Notes: a model not told the origin generated them from the letters alone. Positions 19,263 through 28,966 are shown, numbered from the stretch's first letter. The stretch: 64,000 bases of DNA from Peristeroidobacter agariperforans (GCF_004138335.1 NZ_RYFW01000001.1:248001-312000); one strand, 5' to 3'. Translations and numbers: made by a program.

Positions 19263-19301
19263 GAATATCTCCGCCATCGCATCATCCATTTGGCGGTTGC
19301 A

Positions 19302-22300
19302 CTAAGTTGCGTCTGGTTCGGTTGTCGGCGGCGTGGCCGGCTTTGCGCCCGCGGTGGTCCGCAGCTTGTCGATCATGTGGCTGATGTATTCCGGCGACTT
19401 CGTGTTGCGGGCGACGAACGCGTAGATCACGGGCACCACATACAGCGTCAATAGCAGCGAGAACGTGACGCCGTAGACGATCACCGATCCGATGGTGCTT
19501 CGACTCTCTGAGCCCGCGCCTGATGCGATCAACAAAGGCACCGCGCCGAACACCGTACACAAGCTGGTCATCAGCACCGGCCGCAGGCGAATCGCGGACG
19601 ATTCGATGATCGACTCGTAGAACTCCACGCCGCGATCGCGCAGCTGGTTGGCGAACTCCACGATCAAAATACCGTTCTTGGCCGCCAGGCCGATCAGCAT
19701 GATGCAGCCGATCTGGCTGTAGACGTTGATCGACCGATCCGTCAACCACAGTCCCGACAATGCGCCGGCCACCGCGAGCGGCACCGTCATCATGATGATC
19801 AGCGGATGGCGGAAGCTCTCGAACTGTGCGGCCAGCACCAGGAACACGATCAGCAGCGCCAGCATGAACGTGACGTACAAGGCGTCGCCGGAACGCTTGA
19901 ACTCGCGAGACTCGCCGTCGTAGTTGATCACGGCGTGCGCCGGCAGCTCGGTGCGAATCAGATTCTCCATGTAGTCGAGCGCCTCGCCGAGCGAATAACC
20001 GGGCGTGAGGTTCGCGGACAGCGTGATCGAGCGCAGGCGATTGAAGCGCTTCAACTCGGTCGGGCCCGCGGTCTCCTCGATGGTGACCAGACTGGACAGC
20101 GGCACGAGCTGGCGCGTCGTCGCCGAGCGCACGTAGATATTCGTCAGGTCGCTCGTCGTGGCGCGGTCCGTATCCTTCGCCTGCAGGACCACGTTGTATT
20201 CCTCGCCACGATCCAGATACGTCGTGACGATGCGCGATCCCATCATTGTTTCCAGCGTGCGCCCCACGGCCGTGAGCGACACACCGAGGTCGCCGGCGCG
20301 ATTGCGATCGACCATGACGCGGATCTGCGGCTTGCGCGCGTAGAAATCCGAATCGAGGTTGGTGAGTCCAGGGTTCTCCGCCGCCTTGGCGAGAATGATG
20401 TCGCGCCACTTGGCCAATTCCGCATAGTCGCTGCCGCCGAGCACCACCTGCACTGGAATACCTGAGCCGCGAATGCCCAGACCGCCGGGCATGCCGACGT
20501 TGACACGCACGCCCACCAGATTGGACAGGCGTTGGCGCATGCGAGCAGCGATCTCCTGCGCCGATTCCTGGCGCTCATCCCATTCGCTGAGGTTCAGCGA
20601 GACGAAACCCGAGTTCATGTCGGTGCCGCCGAATGTCGGCGCACGTGAGTTGAAGCGGCGCACGTTGCCGCGCGCGACTTCCTCGGCCACCACTTCTTCG
20701 ACCTGCCGCAAATAACGATCGAGATATTGCAGGCTCGAGCCTTCCGGCGCGGTGACCCGGATGAACACGCGCTGACGATCCTCGCTGGGCGTGTATTCGG
20801 AGGGCAGATCCTTGAACAAAACCAGTGCCAGGCCGAAGGCGAGCGCGCCGGCCACAACGACCAGCAAGGGCGCAGCGAGCGCACGCCGCAGGCTGCGCTC
20901 ATACATGTTCGACAGCCATTGGAAAAAGCGATCGACCGCGTGCGCCACCCGCCCGCGCACGATGCCCTTGGCGAAGATCTTCGAACACATCATCGGCACC
21001 AGGGTGAGCGACACCAGCGCCGAGATGCCGATGGCCGCCGCGATGGTGATGCCGAACTCGCCGAACAGCCGGCCGACGTTGCCTGGAATGAACGAGATCG
21101 GCAGGAACACCGCCATCAACACCAGCGTGGTGGCGATGACGGCGAAGCCGATCTCGCGACTGCCGTCCACCGACGCAAGCAGCGGCGCCTCGCCCAGCTC
21201 CATCCGACGCACGATGTTTTCGAGCACGACAATCGCATCGTCGACCACCAGGCCGATGGCAAGCACCGCACCGAGCAGCGTCAGCACGTTCACCGAGAAA
21301 CCGGCGATCGCCATGACGATACACGCGGCAATGATGGACACCGGAATCGTCACCGCCGGAATGATGGTGGCTCGCACCGTGCCCAGGAACAGATAGATCA
21401 CCACCAGCACCAGCAGCAGTGCGGTGACCAGCGCGTGCTGTACTTCGTAGATCGACTTGCTGACGAAGACCGAGTCGTCGATGCTGGTATCGAGCGTCAG
21501 GTCCTTGGGCAGCGTCTTCTGCACCTCGGCGATTTCCGCATACACGCCCTTGGAAACATCGAGGACGTTGGCCGTAGATTGAGGAACGATGCCGAGGCTC
21601 ACGCCGGCATTGCCGTCGGTGCGCGCGATCGATCGCAAATCCTCCGCTGCAACTTCGACGCTCGCGACTTCACCGAGGCGCACCAGATAGCCATCGCCGC
21701 CGCGACCGACCACGAGCTGACGGAAATCGTCCGGCGTGCGGAAGCCAGTGTCGGTGCGCAACGTGAACTCGCGCTCCAGCGATTCGATGCGGCCCGCCGG
21801 CAGCTCGATATTCTCCTGTCGCAACGAGTCTTCCACGTCCTGCACAGTCAGCTGACGAGCCGCCAGCGCCTTGCGATCCAGCCATACGCGCATCGCATAG
21901 CGCCGCTCGCCGCCGATGCGGATGGTCGCGACGCCAGGCACGACGGAGAGCCGGTCGACGAGGTAGCGATCCGCATAGTCGGTCAGCTCCAGCTGCGTGC
22001 GCGTGGCGCTGGTCAGCGCCAACCACATCACCGGCTCGGAGGACGTATCGACTTTCGCGATCTGCGGCTGCTCGGCTTCCTCAGGCAACTGTTGTACGAC
22101 GCGCGAGACACGGTCGCGCACATCGTTCGCCGCCGACTCGATGTCTCGATCCAAGGCGAACTCGATGGTGATGCGGGAGCGCTCATCGAAGCTGGAGGAA
22201 CGCAACGTCTCGACGCCTTCCAGGCCTGCGATCTGGTTCTCGATCAGCTGAGTGATCTTCGATTCGATGACCGCAGCCGATGCGCCTCTATACACGGTGT

Positions 22301-22442
22301 CGATGCTGACGACCGGCGGCTGCACGTTCGGCGTCTCACGGACCGTCAGGCGGCTGAGCGCCATCAAGCCGATGATGGTCAGCAGCAGGCTCACCACCAT
22401 CGCGAAGACGGGGCGGCGGACCGAGATTTCCGAGAGGATCAT
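19302..22442 (-). CDS. RND efflux permease, AcrB/HAE1 type
   Basis: 1046 residues, the usual RND length, with a membrane helix at each end of two periplasmic loops and the pattern of twelve membrane segments. The conserved segment AIGLVVDDAIVVLENI carries the paired Asp of the proton relay in helix 4. It pumps hydrophobic or amphiphilic compounds from periplasm and inner membrane through a TolC-type channel, which is not encoded nearby. The ATG overlaps the stop of the adaptor gene as ATGA. Confidence 0.95.
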   Translation of the reverse strand: MILSEISVRRPVFAMVVSLLLTIIGLMALSRLTVRETPNVQPPVVSIDTVYRGASAAVIESKITQLIENQIAGLEGVETLRSSSFDERSRITIEFALDRDIESAANDVRDRVSRVVQQLPEEAEQPQIAKVDTSSEPVMWLALTSATRTQLELTDYADRYLVDRLSVVPGVATIRIGGERRYAMRVWLDRKALAARQLTVQDVEDSLRQENIELPAGRIESLEREFTLRTDTGFRTPDDFRQLVVGRGGDGYLVRLGEVASVEVAAEDLRSIARTDGNAGVSLGIVPQSTANVLDVSKGVYAEIAEVQKTLPKDLTLDTSIDDSVFVSKSIYEVQHALVTALLLVLVVIYLFLGTVRATIIPAVTIPVSIIAACIVMAIAGFSVNVLTLLGAVLAIGLVVDDAIVVLENIVRRMELGEAPLLASVDGSREIGFAVIATTLVLMAVFLPISFIPGNVGRLFGEFGITIAAAIGISALVSLTLVPMMCSKIFAKGIVRGRVAHAVDRFFQWLSNMYERSLRRALAAPLLVVVAGALAFGLALVLFKDLPSEYTPSEDRQRVFIRVTAPEGSSLQYLDRYLRQVEEVVAEEVARGNVRRFNSRAPTFGGTDMNSGFVSLNLSEWDERQESAQEIAARMRQRLSNLVGVRVNVGMPGGLGIRGSGIPVQVVLGGSDYAELAKWRDIILAKAAENPGLTNLDSDFYARKPQIRVMVDRNRAGDLGVSLTAVGRTLETMMGSRIVTTYLDRGEEYNVVLQAKDTDRATTSDLTNIYVRSATTRQLVPLSSLVTIEETAGPTELKRFNRLRSITLSANLTPGYSLGEALDYMENLIRTELPAHAVINYDGESREFKRSGDALYVTFMLALLIVFLVLAAQFESFRHPLIIMMTVPLAVAGALSGLWLTDRSINVYSQIGCIMLIGLAAKNGILIVEFANQLRDRGVEFYESIIESSAIRLRPVLMTSLCTVFGAVPLLIASGAGSESRSTIGSVIVYGVTFSLLLTLYVVPVIYAFVARNTKSPEYISHMIDKLRTTAGAKPATPPTTEPDAT

Positions 22443-23521
22443 GACGCGGCCTGGGGAGCGGCTTCGGAGCGTGCGACCACCGGCGTGCCGTCGTGCACGT
22501 TCAACGTGCCGTCGGTGACGACCACGTCCTCATCGGTCACGCCCTTGAGGATCTCGACCTCGCCGGGGCGACGACGACCGATGGTGATTTCACGCTTCTG
22601 AGCCTTGCCGTCGGCGACCACAAACACGAAATGCTTGCTGTCCTCCGGAACAATGGCGGTCTCGGGCAGCATCAACGCCTTGCCTTCGGAGCGCACCAGC
22701 CGCAGCGTCATGAACATGCCCGGTCGCAGGCGGCTGTCCTGGTTATCGATCACGGCGCGCACGACGACGGCGCGAGTGGTGGGATCGACGCGCGTATCGA
22801 CACTGTCCACCCGGCCTTTGAAAGTGGCGTTGGGATACGCGCTGCTCTGCGCCTGGACCGTCAAGCCCGGCTTCAAACTGGAAAGAAACAACTCGGGCAC
22901 CGCAAAGTCGAGCTTCACCACACTCAGATCGTCGAGCGTCGTGATGACACCGCCCGGGTTCACCAATCCACCCAAGCTCACATTGCGCAAGCCGACCCGT
23001 CCGTTGAACGGCGCAGTGATGATGCGATCCTTGACGCGCGAGCGGGCTGCGGCGACGCGGGCCTGATTCGCGAGCATCGTCGCTTCGAGCTGATCGAGCT
23101 GTGCCTCGGACAGCGCCTTGGTCTGGAACAGCTCCTGGCTGCGCTTGTATTGGCTGCGGCTGTCGCGCTCGGCCGCTTCGGCGGCGGCGAGATCGGCGAG
23201 TGCTTCGGCGTTATCGAGCTCGACCAGCACGTCGCCCTTGCGGACCTGCTTGCCTTCCTCGAAATGAATGGCGGTGACGCGGTCGGCGATCTTGGCGGTG
23301 ATATCGACCGATTCCTTGGCTCGCACGGTGCCGAGCGCTTCGACCTCGAGCGCGAAATCCTTCAGCTTGGGTTGGGCCGTCATGACCGGCACTTCACGCG
23401 CGCCGGGAGCGCGGGCACCTGCCGGAGCCTGTGCGTCAGAGCCCGAATGCCCGAAGTAATACCAGGCGCCGGCGCCGACCACGAGGGCTAGCGCCGCCGC
23501 CACGATGCTATTGCGATTCAC
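22439..23521 (-). CDS. RND periplasmic adaptor (membrane fusion protein)
   Basis: 360 residues. An N-terminal membrane anchor (IVAAALALVVGAGAWYYFG) is followed by barrel, lipoyl and alpha-hairpin domains; the lipoyl part reads AKIADRVTAIHFEEGKQVRK and DVLVELDNAEA, the second lipoyl half IITAPFNGRVGLRNVSLGG. It links the RND pump to the outer-membrane channel. The GTG start (23521) is preceded by two dyad sequences. The stop overlaps the permease start by four bases, so the pair is one operon without a local regulator or outer-membrane factor. Confidence 0.94.
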   Translation of the reverse strand: MNRNSIVAAALALVVGAGAWYYFGHSGSDAQAPAGARAPGAREVPVMTAQPKLKDFALEVEALGTVRAKESVDITAKIADRVTAIHFEEGKQVRKGDVLVELDNAEALADLAAAEAAERDSRSQYKRSQELFQTKALSEAQLDQLEATMLANQARVAAARSRVKDRIITAPFNGRVGLRNVSLGGLVNPGGVITTLDDLSVVKLDFAVPELFLSSLKPGLTVQAQSSAYPNATFKGRVDSVDTRVDPTTRAVVVRAVIDNQDSRLRPGMFMTLRLVRSEGKALMLPETAIVPEDSKHFVFVVADGKAQKREITIGRRRPGEVEILKGVTDEDVVVTDGTLNVHDGTPVVARSEAAPQAAS

Positions 23522-23538
23522 GAATCCGCCAGGGAGTC

Positions 23539-23578
23539 AGCTAGGAGAACGAGCCATTCTCCCAGCTGCAGTGCAGCT
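23539..23578 (-). promoter_or_regulatory. Two overlapping dyads upstream of the efflux operon
   Basis: AGCTAGGAGAA (23539-23549) and TTCTCCCAGCT (23557-23567) form an 11-base inverted repeat with one mismatch and a 7-base spacer. It overlaps a perfect 15-base dyad, AGCTGCA-G-TGCAGCT, at 23564-23578. Both lie 18-57 bases upstream of the GTG start of the adaptor. They could be repressor operators or a leader hairpin. Confidence 0.5.
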
Positions 23579-23713
23579 TGTCTTCGCAACGTTCATGCGA
23601 AAATTCGTAAGACTTGTGCCGATCGTTGCAAAGTTTCGCAAATGGGAACCGCCGCGCCCGAGGTTCAGAAATTCGAACCGCGGGGCGGGTTCCAGCTGAC
23701 AGAAATGTAAGGT

Positions 23714-24661
23714 TTAAATCGTGGGCTCGGCGTCGGAGGCGTCCGGGATGCCTTCGAACAGGGCGGTCGACAGGTAACGCTCGGCGGTGTCCGGCAGCAT
23801 TGCCAGAATGACCGAACCCTGCGGCGCCTTCTGCGCGACCTTCAACGCCGCCGCAATGGTGCCGCCGGCGGAAATGCCGCAGAAGATGCCTTCTTTCGCC
23901 GCGAGCTGACGCGACGTTTGAATGGCCTCGTCATCGGTCACGGTCAGGATCTCATCGGCCACCTCGCGATTCAGCACGCCCGGTACGAAGTCCGGCGTCC
24001 AGCCCTGGATCTTGTGAGGCTTGAACTCGGCGCCGGCAAGCAGCGAGGCCGATGCCGGCTCGGCCGCAATGATGCGCACATCGGGGCGAGCCTTCTTGAT
24101 CATTTCTCCGGCGCCCGTGAGCGTGCCGCCGGTGCCCCAGCCCGTGACCCAGAAGTCCAGCTTGCGGCCGGCGAAATCGCTGAGGATCTCGGGACCGGTG
24201 GTATTGCGGTGATATTCCGGATTGGCCTGGTTCTCGAACTGGCGGGCGAGGAACCAGCCGTGCTTCTCCGACAGCTCTTTCGCCTTGCGCACCATGCCCG
24301 AGCCGCGCTCGGCGGCCGGCGTGAGAATGACCTTCGCGCCGAGCAGGCGCATGATCTTGCGACGCTCGACCGAGAACGATTCGGCCATGACCGCGACGAA
24401 CGGATAACCCTTGGCCGCGCACACCATCGCCAGCGCGATGCCAGTGTTGCCCGAGGTGGCTTCGACGACAGTCTGGCCGGGCTTCAGCGTACCCCGGCGC
24501 TCCGCGTCCTCGATGATGGCAATGGCCAGGCGGTCCTTGACCGACGACATCGGATTGAAGAACTCGCACTTGGCGTACATCGTGACGTTCGCTGGCGCGA
24601 GCCGGTTGATTTTGACGATGGGCGTGCGGCCGATGGTGCCGAGAATGTTGTCGTAGATCAT
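23714..24661 (-). CDS. cysK: Cysteine synthase A (O-acetylserine sulfhydrylase)
   Basis: 315 residues. The PLP lysine lies in SSVKDR, the substrate loop is TSGNTG, and the phosphate-binding loop is GTGGTLTG. Length and motifs favour CysK over CysM. It makes cysteine from O-acetylserine and sulfide. The sequence CGISAGG is the conserved C-terminal motif. ATG start at 24661. It stands alone between the efflux operon and phaC. Sulfur assimilation also feeds PAPS, the donor of the sulfotransferases further along, though no direct link is shown. Confidence 0.93.
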   Translation of the reverse strand: MIYDNILGTIGRTPIVKINRLAPANVTMYAKCEFFNPMSSVKDRLAIAIIEDAERRGTLKPGQTVVEATSGNTGIALAMVCAAKGYPFVAVMAESFSVERRKIMRLLGAKVILTPAAERGSGMVRKAKELSEKHGWFLARQFENQANPEYHRNTTGPEILSDFAGRKLDFWVTGWGTGGTLTGAGEMIKKARPDVRIIAAEPASASLLAGAEFKPHKIQGWTPDFVPGVLNREVADEILTVTDDEAIQTSRQLAAKEGIFCGISAGGTIAAALKVAQKAPQGSVILAMLPDTAERYLSTALFEGIPDASDAEPTI

Positions 24662-24763
24662 GGCGGGGAACTACTTGCTTTTGGGGAGGAGCGGCAGATT
24701 GCGCGCGCCCTGAAACGGCGTCAACAACCCTTTCGCATGTGACAATTCACTTACTTTGGTGAT

Positions 24764-24803
24764 GACTCGACCGGTTGCCGCCGCCTGCGGCGGCGGGAAC
24801 ATT
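24764..24803 (-). repeat. Structured GC-rich intergenic repeat, truncated copy C
   Basis: On the minus strand ATGTTCCCGCCGCCG, CA, GGCGGCGGCAACCGG matches the central hairpin and flanks of copies A and B but lacks the outer GGGTACA arm and the CAAAAA hairpin. It lies about 17 bases past the phaC stop and may act as a transcript end. Confidence 0.55.
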
Positions 24804-24817
24804 GCTATATCGATGAT

Positions 24818-25912
24818 TCAGGAGCGGTCTCGCTCTCTCAACCAGCCGGCAATCCTGTCCGGAATCTGCCGCTGCGCCGTGCCGCTCACATAGATGCCGA
24901 TGTGGCCGCCCTGAAACTCGTGCGTGCTGTAGTCGCTGCTGCCTGTGAGCTCGCCCAGCGGCTTGCTGCTCGACGGCGGCACCAGGTGATCCTGCATGGC
25001 ATAGATGTTCAGCAGCGGCACGGTGATCTGCTTCAGATCCACCTTGCGGCCACCCACTTCCAGCGTGCCCTTCGACAACCGGTTCTGTTTGACGAACAGC
25101 GTCAGGAACTGGCGAAACATCTCACCGGCCTGATCGGGGCTGTCGAAGATCCATTTTTCCATGCGCAGGAAATTCTCCAGCGCCGCGGCGCTGGTGTTCG
25201 GATCGTTGAGCTGGTGCAACAGGTCGACGTACTTCTGGCTGTTCAGCCGGAACGGCATCAGGCTCACGAACAACGCATTGAGGGCCTCGCCCGAAACATT
25301 GCCCGTTGCCGCAACCAGCGCATCTACATCGACATGTTTCGCCCACTTGGTGAGCAGATTCTCGGGCGTATGGAAGTCCACCGGCGTGACCATCGTGATC
25401 AGATTACGCAGCCGCTGCGGATGGAGCGCCGCGTAACACAAGCTCATCGTGCCGCCCTGGCAGACGCCGAGCAGATTGATCCGATCGTGACCGCTGGCCT
25501 TGCGCACGAAGTCCACACAGTGCGACATGTAACGCAACACGTAATCTTCCAGCGCCAGATAACGGTCGGCGCCGTCGGGATAGCCCCAGTCGATGAGATA
25601 AACATCGACGCCCCGCTGCAACAGACCGCGGATCAGCGAGCGATCGGCCTGCAGATCCATCATGTACGGTCGATTGACCAGCGCATAGCTGATGAGCACC
25701 GGCGTGTGCACGCGATTCTCGGCGGCCACCACTTCCGAGGGCCGGTAGCGGTACAACGTAACTTTGTCTTCGCTGAAGACGGCATCTTTGGCCGAGCTGC
25801 CGATCGTGACTTCGCCGGCGTTCGCAAGCGCCGCGAGGCCCTGCGACATGCGCCGCATGAAATCGTTGGTGACAGCAGCCAGCTCGGCCGAGCCCGGAGT
25901 GGACCCGCTCAT
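24818..25912 (-). CDS. phaC: Class III poly(3-hydroxyalkanoate) synthase subunit PhaC
   Basis: 364 residues, the length of class III PhaC (about 355). The nucleophile Cys is in LLGVCQGGTMS (lipase-like box with Cys), the Asp in NIYAMQDHLVP and the His in GGHIGIY. It polymerises hydroxyacyl-CoA into storage polyester on granules. The ATG at 25912 overlaps the phaE stop by four bases (ATGA). A longer open frame running upstream to 26167 lies inside phaE and is not used. Confidence 0.95.
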   Translation of the reverse strand: MSGSTPGSAELAAVTNDFMRRMSQGLAALANAGEVTIGSSAKDAVFSEDKVTLYRYRPSEVVAAENRVHTPVLISYALVNRPYMMDLQADRSLIRGLLQRGVDVYLIDWGYPDGADRYLALEDYVLRYMSHCVDFVRKASGHDRINLLGVCQGGTMSLCYAALHPQRLRNLITMVTPVDFHTPENLLTKWAKHVDVDALVAATGNVSGEALNALFVSLMPFRLNSQKYVDLLHQLNDPNTSAAALENFLRMEKWIFDSPDQAGEMFRQFLTLFVKQNRLSKGTLEVGGRKVDLKQITVPLLNIYAMQDHLVPPSSSKPLGELTGSSDYSTHEFQGGHIGIYVSGTAQRQIPDRIAGWLRERDRS

Positions 25913-26742
25913 GATCGTTCCTCCCCACGCGCTGCAGCCAGCTCGCTTTCCAGCGTGGCGATGCGCTCGCGCAACTCGCGCATCTGCTTGTGCACCGTGT
26001 TCAACTCGGAGCGCGTCGGCAGATCGAACTGTTTCAACGTGCGCTCCAACACCGCCTGCTGGCGCGTCTTCAAGCGGATGGCTGCATTGCCCAGTTGCGC
26101 CTGCAGCTTGCAGTACGACTCGCTGTGCGCCACCTGGGCAAATACTTTCTCGCCGCACTCCACCCACAAGTTGTACAGCTCGCGATAATCCTCGATGCCC
26201 GGGGCGGCGCCAGAGCTGTGCTTCGCGCGCCGCTCACGAATGGCCGCTTCCAACATCGACAGCGCATCGGTCTGGACCTTTGACCACACCGTGCGCAGCT
26301 CTTGTTCCAAGTGCTGATACTCGGCTTGCGCAGCCAGCAGCTCTCGCCACGCTTCGGTCTGCTCGCGAGCCATGCCCAGCGCGGGCATGCGCGAAATCAA
26401 GTCGGCGAATTGACGAGTCGCGCCTTCGCCTGCCGAAGCGGCGCCGGCCCAAGTGCCTTGCCACGCGTTGAGCATTTCTTCGCCGAACTTCAGCGGCGCC
26501 TCGCCCGCAGCGGAGCCAGCCGCACTTCGCTGCGCGAATTGCTGCCATCCCTGCAGATAGGACTGCCCTGCTTCCAGCCAACGCATGCCGAGATCGCGGA
26601 ACTGGTCCGAGACGCCTTCCGACTTGGGGCCAGCCGTGCTTGCTGCATCAGCGCCAGGCATGCCGGCACGGCGCAACTGCTCGCGCTGTTGCTCGATCCA
26701 GGCTTGGATCCAGTCGGATCCGTCGTTTTTCGACTCGGACAT
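25909..26742 (-). CDS. phaE: Class III poly(3-hydroxyalkanoate) synthase subunit PhaE
   Basis: 277 residues, rich in Ala, Gln and Trp with long helices; the C-terminal coiled coil (VHKQMRELRERIATLESELA) is typical. PhaE pairs with PhaC in class III synthases and is needed for activity. The segment PGIEDYRELYNLWVECGEKVF matches the conserved PhaE core (PSIEDYRELY). Start ATG at 26742, stop overlapping phaC. Divergent from phaR across about 176 bases. Confidence 0.93.
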   Translation of the reverse strand: MSESKNDGSDWIQAWIEQQREQLRRAGMPGADAASTAGPKSEGVSDQFRDLGMRWLEAGQSYLQGWQQFAQRSAAGSAAGEAPLKFGEEMLNAWQGTWAGAASAGEGATRQFADLISRMPALGMAREQTEAWRELLAAQAEYQHLEQELRTVWSKVQTDALSMLEAAIRERRAKHSSGAAPGIEDYRELYNLWVECGEKVFAQVAHSESYCKLQAQLGNAAIRLKTRQQAVLERTLKQFDLPTRSELNTVHKQMRELRERIATLESELAAARGEERS

Positions 26743-26918
26743 TGCCGCTTCCCCTCACATCGACACGGCATTATCAATCGTCCGGACGCGAATTGCTCAG
26801 CCAGGTGGATGTCTGTTGCACCGCCAAATGCACGTCGTTACAGTAGCCCGCCCCCGACGCTCGAGGGTTGTATTGTGTCCACCATGCCGGAGCGCGCCAA
26901 AAGCCTGTCGAGCTGAGC
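26743..26918. promoter_or_regulatory. Divergent phaEC / phaR promoter region
   Basis: The 176 bases between the phaE start (leftward) and phaR start (rightward) should hold both promoters. TGCA occurs at 26817-26820 and 26829-26832, one helical turn apart. PhaR proteins are reported to bind TGC/GCA-containing dyads, so this is a possible operator. The assignment is weak and by eye only. Confidence 0.35.
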
Positions 26919-27452
26919 ATGAGCGAAGAACGACTGATCAAAAAATATGCGAACCGGCGCCTGTACGACGCCGCGCAAAGTCGTCACATCACGATCGACG
27001 ACATCCGCGACATGGTGATTGCGGGCACGCGCGTGAAGGTGATCGAGGATAAAAGCAATGAGGACATCACGCGCCTCGTGCTGCTGCAGGTGATCGCCGA
27101 TCAGGAACAATTCGGCCGCCCCATCCTTTCGACCTCGTTGCTCGAATCGATGATCCGTTTTTATGGCAACTCCATGCAGAGTTACTTCAGCAGCTACCTC
27201 GAGAAGAGCGTCGAGACGTTCATCCGCCAGCAGGAAGTCATGCAGCACCAGATGAATCGGACTACCGCTCCGGGCAGCGGCGCGCCCAATCCGCTCGCCG
27301 AGCTGACTCGACAGAACCTGGAGCTGTGGGCCAAGATGCAGGAGACGCTGCTGGCGACGTTCGCGCCGCCGCGCGATCAAGCTCCCCAAGCCAACAACAC
27401 CAAGAGCAAGACTGGTGGCAAAGCTTCCGATAGCGACGCTGACGAGTCCTGA
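26919..27452 (+). CDS. phaR: Polyhydroxyalkanoate synthesis repressor PhaR
   Basis: 177 residues from the ATG at 26919 (MSEERLIKKYANRRLYDAAQ). The N-terminal domain with KKYANRRLYD and YITIDDIRDMV-like sequence (HITIDDIRDMV) is the PhaR DNA-binding domain, followed by the PHB accumulation regulatory region (EDITRLVLLQVI, SMIRFYGNSMQSYFSSYLE). The tail is disordered and charged. PhaR binds polymer and represses phasin and synthesis genes when polymer is absent. The divergent position next to phaEC supports the role. Confidence 0.94.
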   Translation: MSEERLIKKYANRRLYDAAQSRHITIDDIRDMVIAGTRVKVIEDKSNEDITRLVLLQVIADQEQFGRPILSTSLLESMIRFYGNSMQSYFSSYLEKSVETFIRQQEVMQHQMNRTTAPGSGAPNPLAELTRQNLELWAKMQETLLATFAPPRDQAPQANNTKSKTGGKASDSDADES

Positions 27453-27470
27453 CGTTTCGTCCGCGCACGC

Positions 27471-28934
27471 ATGCCGCTGAAGATCTGTTTCGTCGCTTCG
27501 GAAATCGCGCCGCTGGCCAAGACCGGCGGGCTCGCCGATGTTGCCGGCGTCCTGCCGCGCCATCTGCACGCGCTCGGTCACGACGTGCGCGTATTCATGC
27601 CGTTGTACTCGAGCATGAGCAACGGCGTGCTGCGAGACGCGCGGCCGGTGACCGCCGCACAGCATGTGCCGCTGGCGCTGGGCGCGCATCGTTATTCGTT
27701 CACCATTCTCGAATCGCAGCTGCCGAATTCCTCGGTGCCCTTGTATTTAGTGCACTGTCCGGAAGCGTACGATCGGCCGTCCATCTATACGTCGGGCGTC
27801 GACGAGCATCTGCGCTTCCTGGTGTTGCAACGAGCGGCGCTCGATGCCTGCCAGCGCATGCAGTTCACCCCGGACATCCTGCACTGTAATGACTGGCACA
27901 CGGCGCTGATGCCGATGATGCTCAAGAGCGTGTACGCCTGGGACAGCCTGTTCGCCACGACTCGCCCGGTGCTGTCGATTCATAACATCGGCTACCAAGG
28001 CATTTTTCCGGCGAGCACGACTTACGACATCGGCGGCAATGTGAGTCATCTGGTAGCGCCGGAAACGTTGGCGGGCGGCGCCTTCAACTGGCTGCGTGAA
28101 GGCGTGCGACATGCGCATCGAGTCACGACGGTCAGCCCGACCTATGCCAAGGAGATCTGCACGCCGATCGGCGGTCACGGCCTGGATGGAGTCCTGCGCG
28201 CACGCGCCGATGGTGTCGTCGGCATTCTGAACGGCGTGGATTACAACGAGTGGAATCCCGCGACCGACCGTTATTTGAAACATCACTATTCGCCCGGAAA
28301 TCTGTCGGGCAAGCGCTTCACCAAGCGCTCGCTGCTCGACTGGCTGAATCTTTCAGTCAGCGACAGCGCGCCGCTGGTCGGCATCGTCTCGCGCATGACA
28401 GTGCAGAAGGGCTTTGACTTGTTGTTCGACTCGCTGCCCTACATTCTCGAGACGCGCGATATGAGCCTGGTCGCGCTCGGCAGCGGCGAGGCGCATTACG
28501 AGAACTTCTTCGTTGATCTACAACAGCGGTTTCCCGACCGTGTCGTATTCCATCGCGGCTACAGCGAAGAGTTGTCGCATCTGATCGAAGCGGCCAGCGA
28601 TATGTTCCTGATGCCGTCGCAGTACGAGCCCTGCGGCCTGAATCAGATGTACAGCCTGAAGTACGGCACGGCGCCCATCGTCCGTCGCACCGGCGGCCTG
28701 GCGGACTCGGTGCAGATGTGGGACCCGACGACTCGTCAGGGCACCGGTGTCGTGTTCAACGATTTCGATGTGCCGGCGGTGGAATGGGCCCTTCACACCG
28801 CGCTCGACTTCTTCAAGGATCAGGACGGCTGGACTCAGCTCATGCTCAACGGCATGGCGCAGGACTTTTCCTGGGACCGACAGACCGGCGAGTACGTGAA
28901 TCTGTATCGCGAGCTCACCGGCAAGTGGGATTGA
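27471..28934 (+). CDS. glgA: Glycogen synthase
   Basis: 487 residues, family GT5. The ADP-glucose-binding motif KTGGLADV is near residue 18, and the C-terminal active site lies around MPSQYEPCGLNQMYSLKYG and TGGLADSV. It extends alpha-1,4-glucan from ADP-glucose. The gene lies 18 bases after phaR on the same strand, so glycogen and PHA control genes may be cotranscribed. It is on the opposite strand to glgC. Confidence 0.96.
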   Translation: MPLKICFVASEIAPLAKTGGLADVAGVLPRHLHALGHDVRVFMPLYSSMSNGVLRDARPVTAAQHVPLALGAHRYSFTILESQLPNSSVPLYLVHCPEAYDRPSIYTSGVDEHLRFLVLQRAALDACQRMQFTPDILHCNDWHTALMPMMLKSVYAWDSLFATTRPVLSIHNIGYQGIFPASTTYDIGGNVSHLVAPETLAGGAFNWLREGVRHAHRVTTVSPTYAKEICTPIGGHGLDGVLRARADGVVGILNGVDYNEWNPATDRYLKHHYSPGNLSGKRFTKRSLLDWLNLSVSDSAPLVGIVSRMTVQKGFDLLFDSLPYILETRDMSLVALGSGEAHYENFFVDLQQRFPDRVVFHRGYSEELSHLIEAASDMFLMPSQYEPCGLNQMYSLKYGTAPIVRRTGGLADSVQMWDPTTRQGTGVVFNDFDVPAVEWALHTALDFFKDQDGWTQLMLNGMAQDFSWDRQTGEYVNLYRELTGKWD

Positions 28935-28938
28935 CCCG

Positions 28939-28957
28939 CCTGACTGTTACAGTCAGG
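28939..28957 (+). terminator. Hairpin after glgA
   Basis: CCTGACTG and its complement (CAGTCAGG) form a near-perfect stem immediately after the glgA stop. It lies between the convergent glgA and LEA-14-like genes and could serve both. The following AT-rich stretch is not a clean T-run. Confidence 0.5.
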
Positions 28958-28966
28958 AACAATTGA

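Larger units (their letters stand above)
18841..19301. other. Non-coding region between the M32 operon and the RND gene
   Basis: No gene of the protein-coding kind is seen. The left part (18938-19032) is strongly AT-rich against a GC-rich background and promoter-like. Its hairpin at 18977-18992 is GCCGCA-ATGA-TGCGGC. The centre holds a candidate plus-strand small RNA with a terminator (19040-19144). The right part (19161-19262) is a GC-rich structured repeat that recurs near 56719. Confidence 0.7.

Noticed and set aside
24818-26167. phaC with 85 extra N-terminal residues
   Set aside because: The extension lies inside phaE in another frame. The ATG at 25912 gives the family length and a 4-base overlap with the phaE stop.
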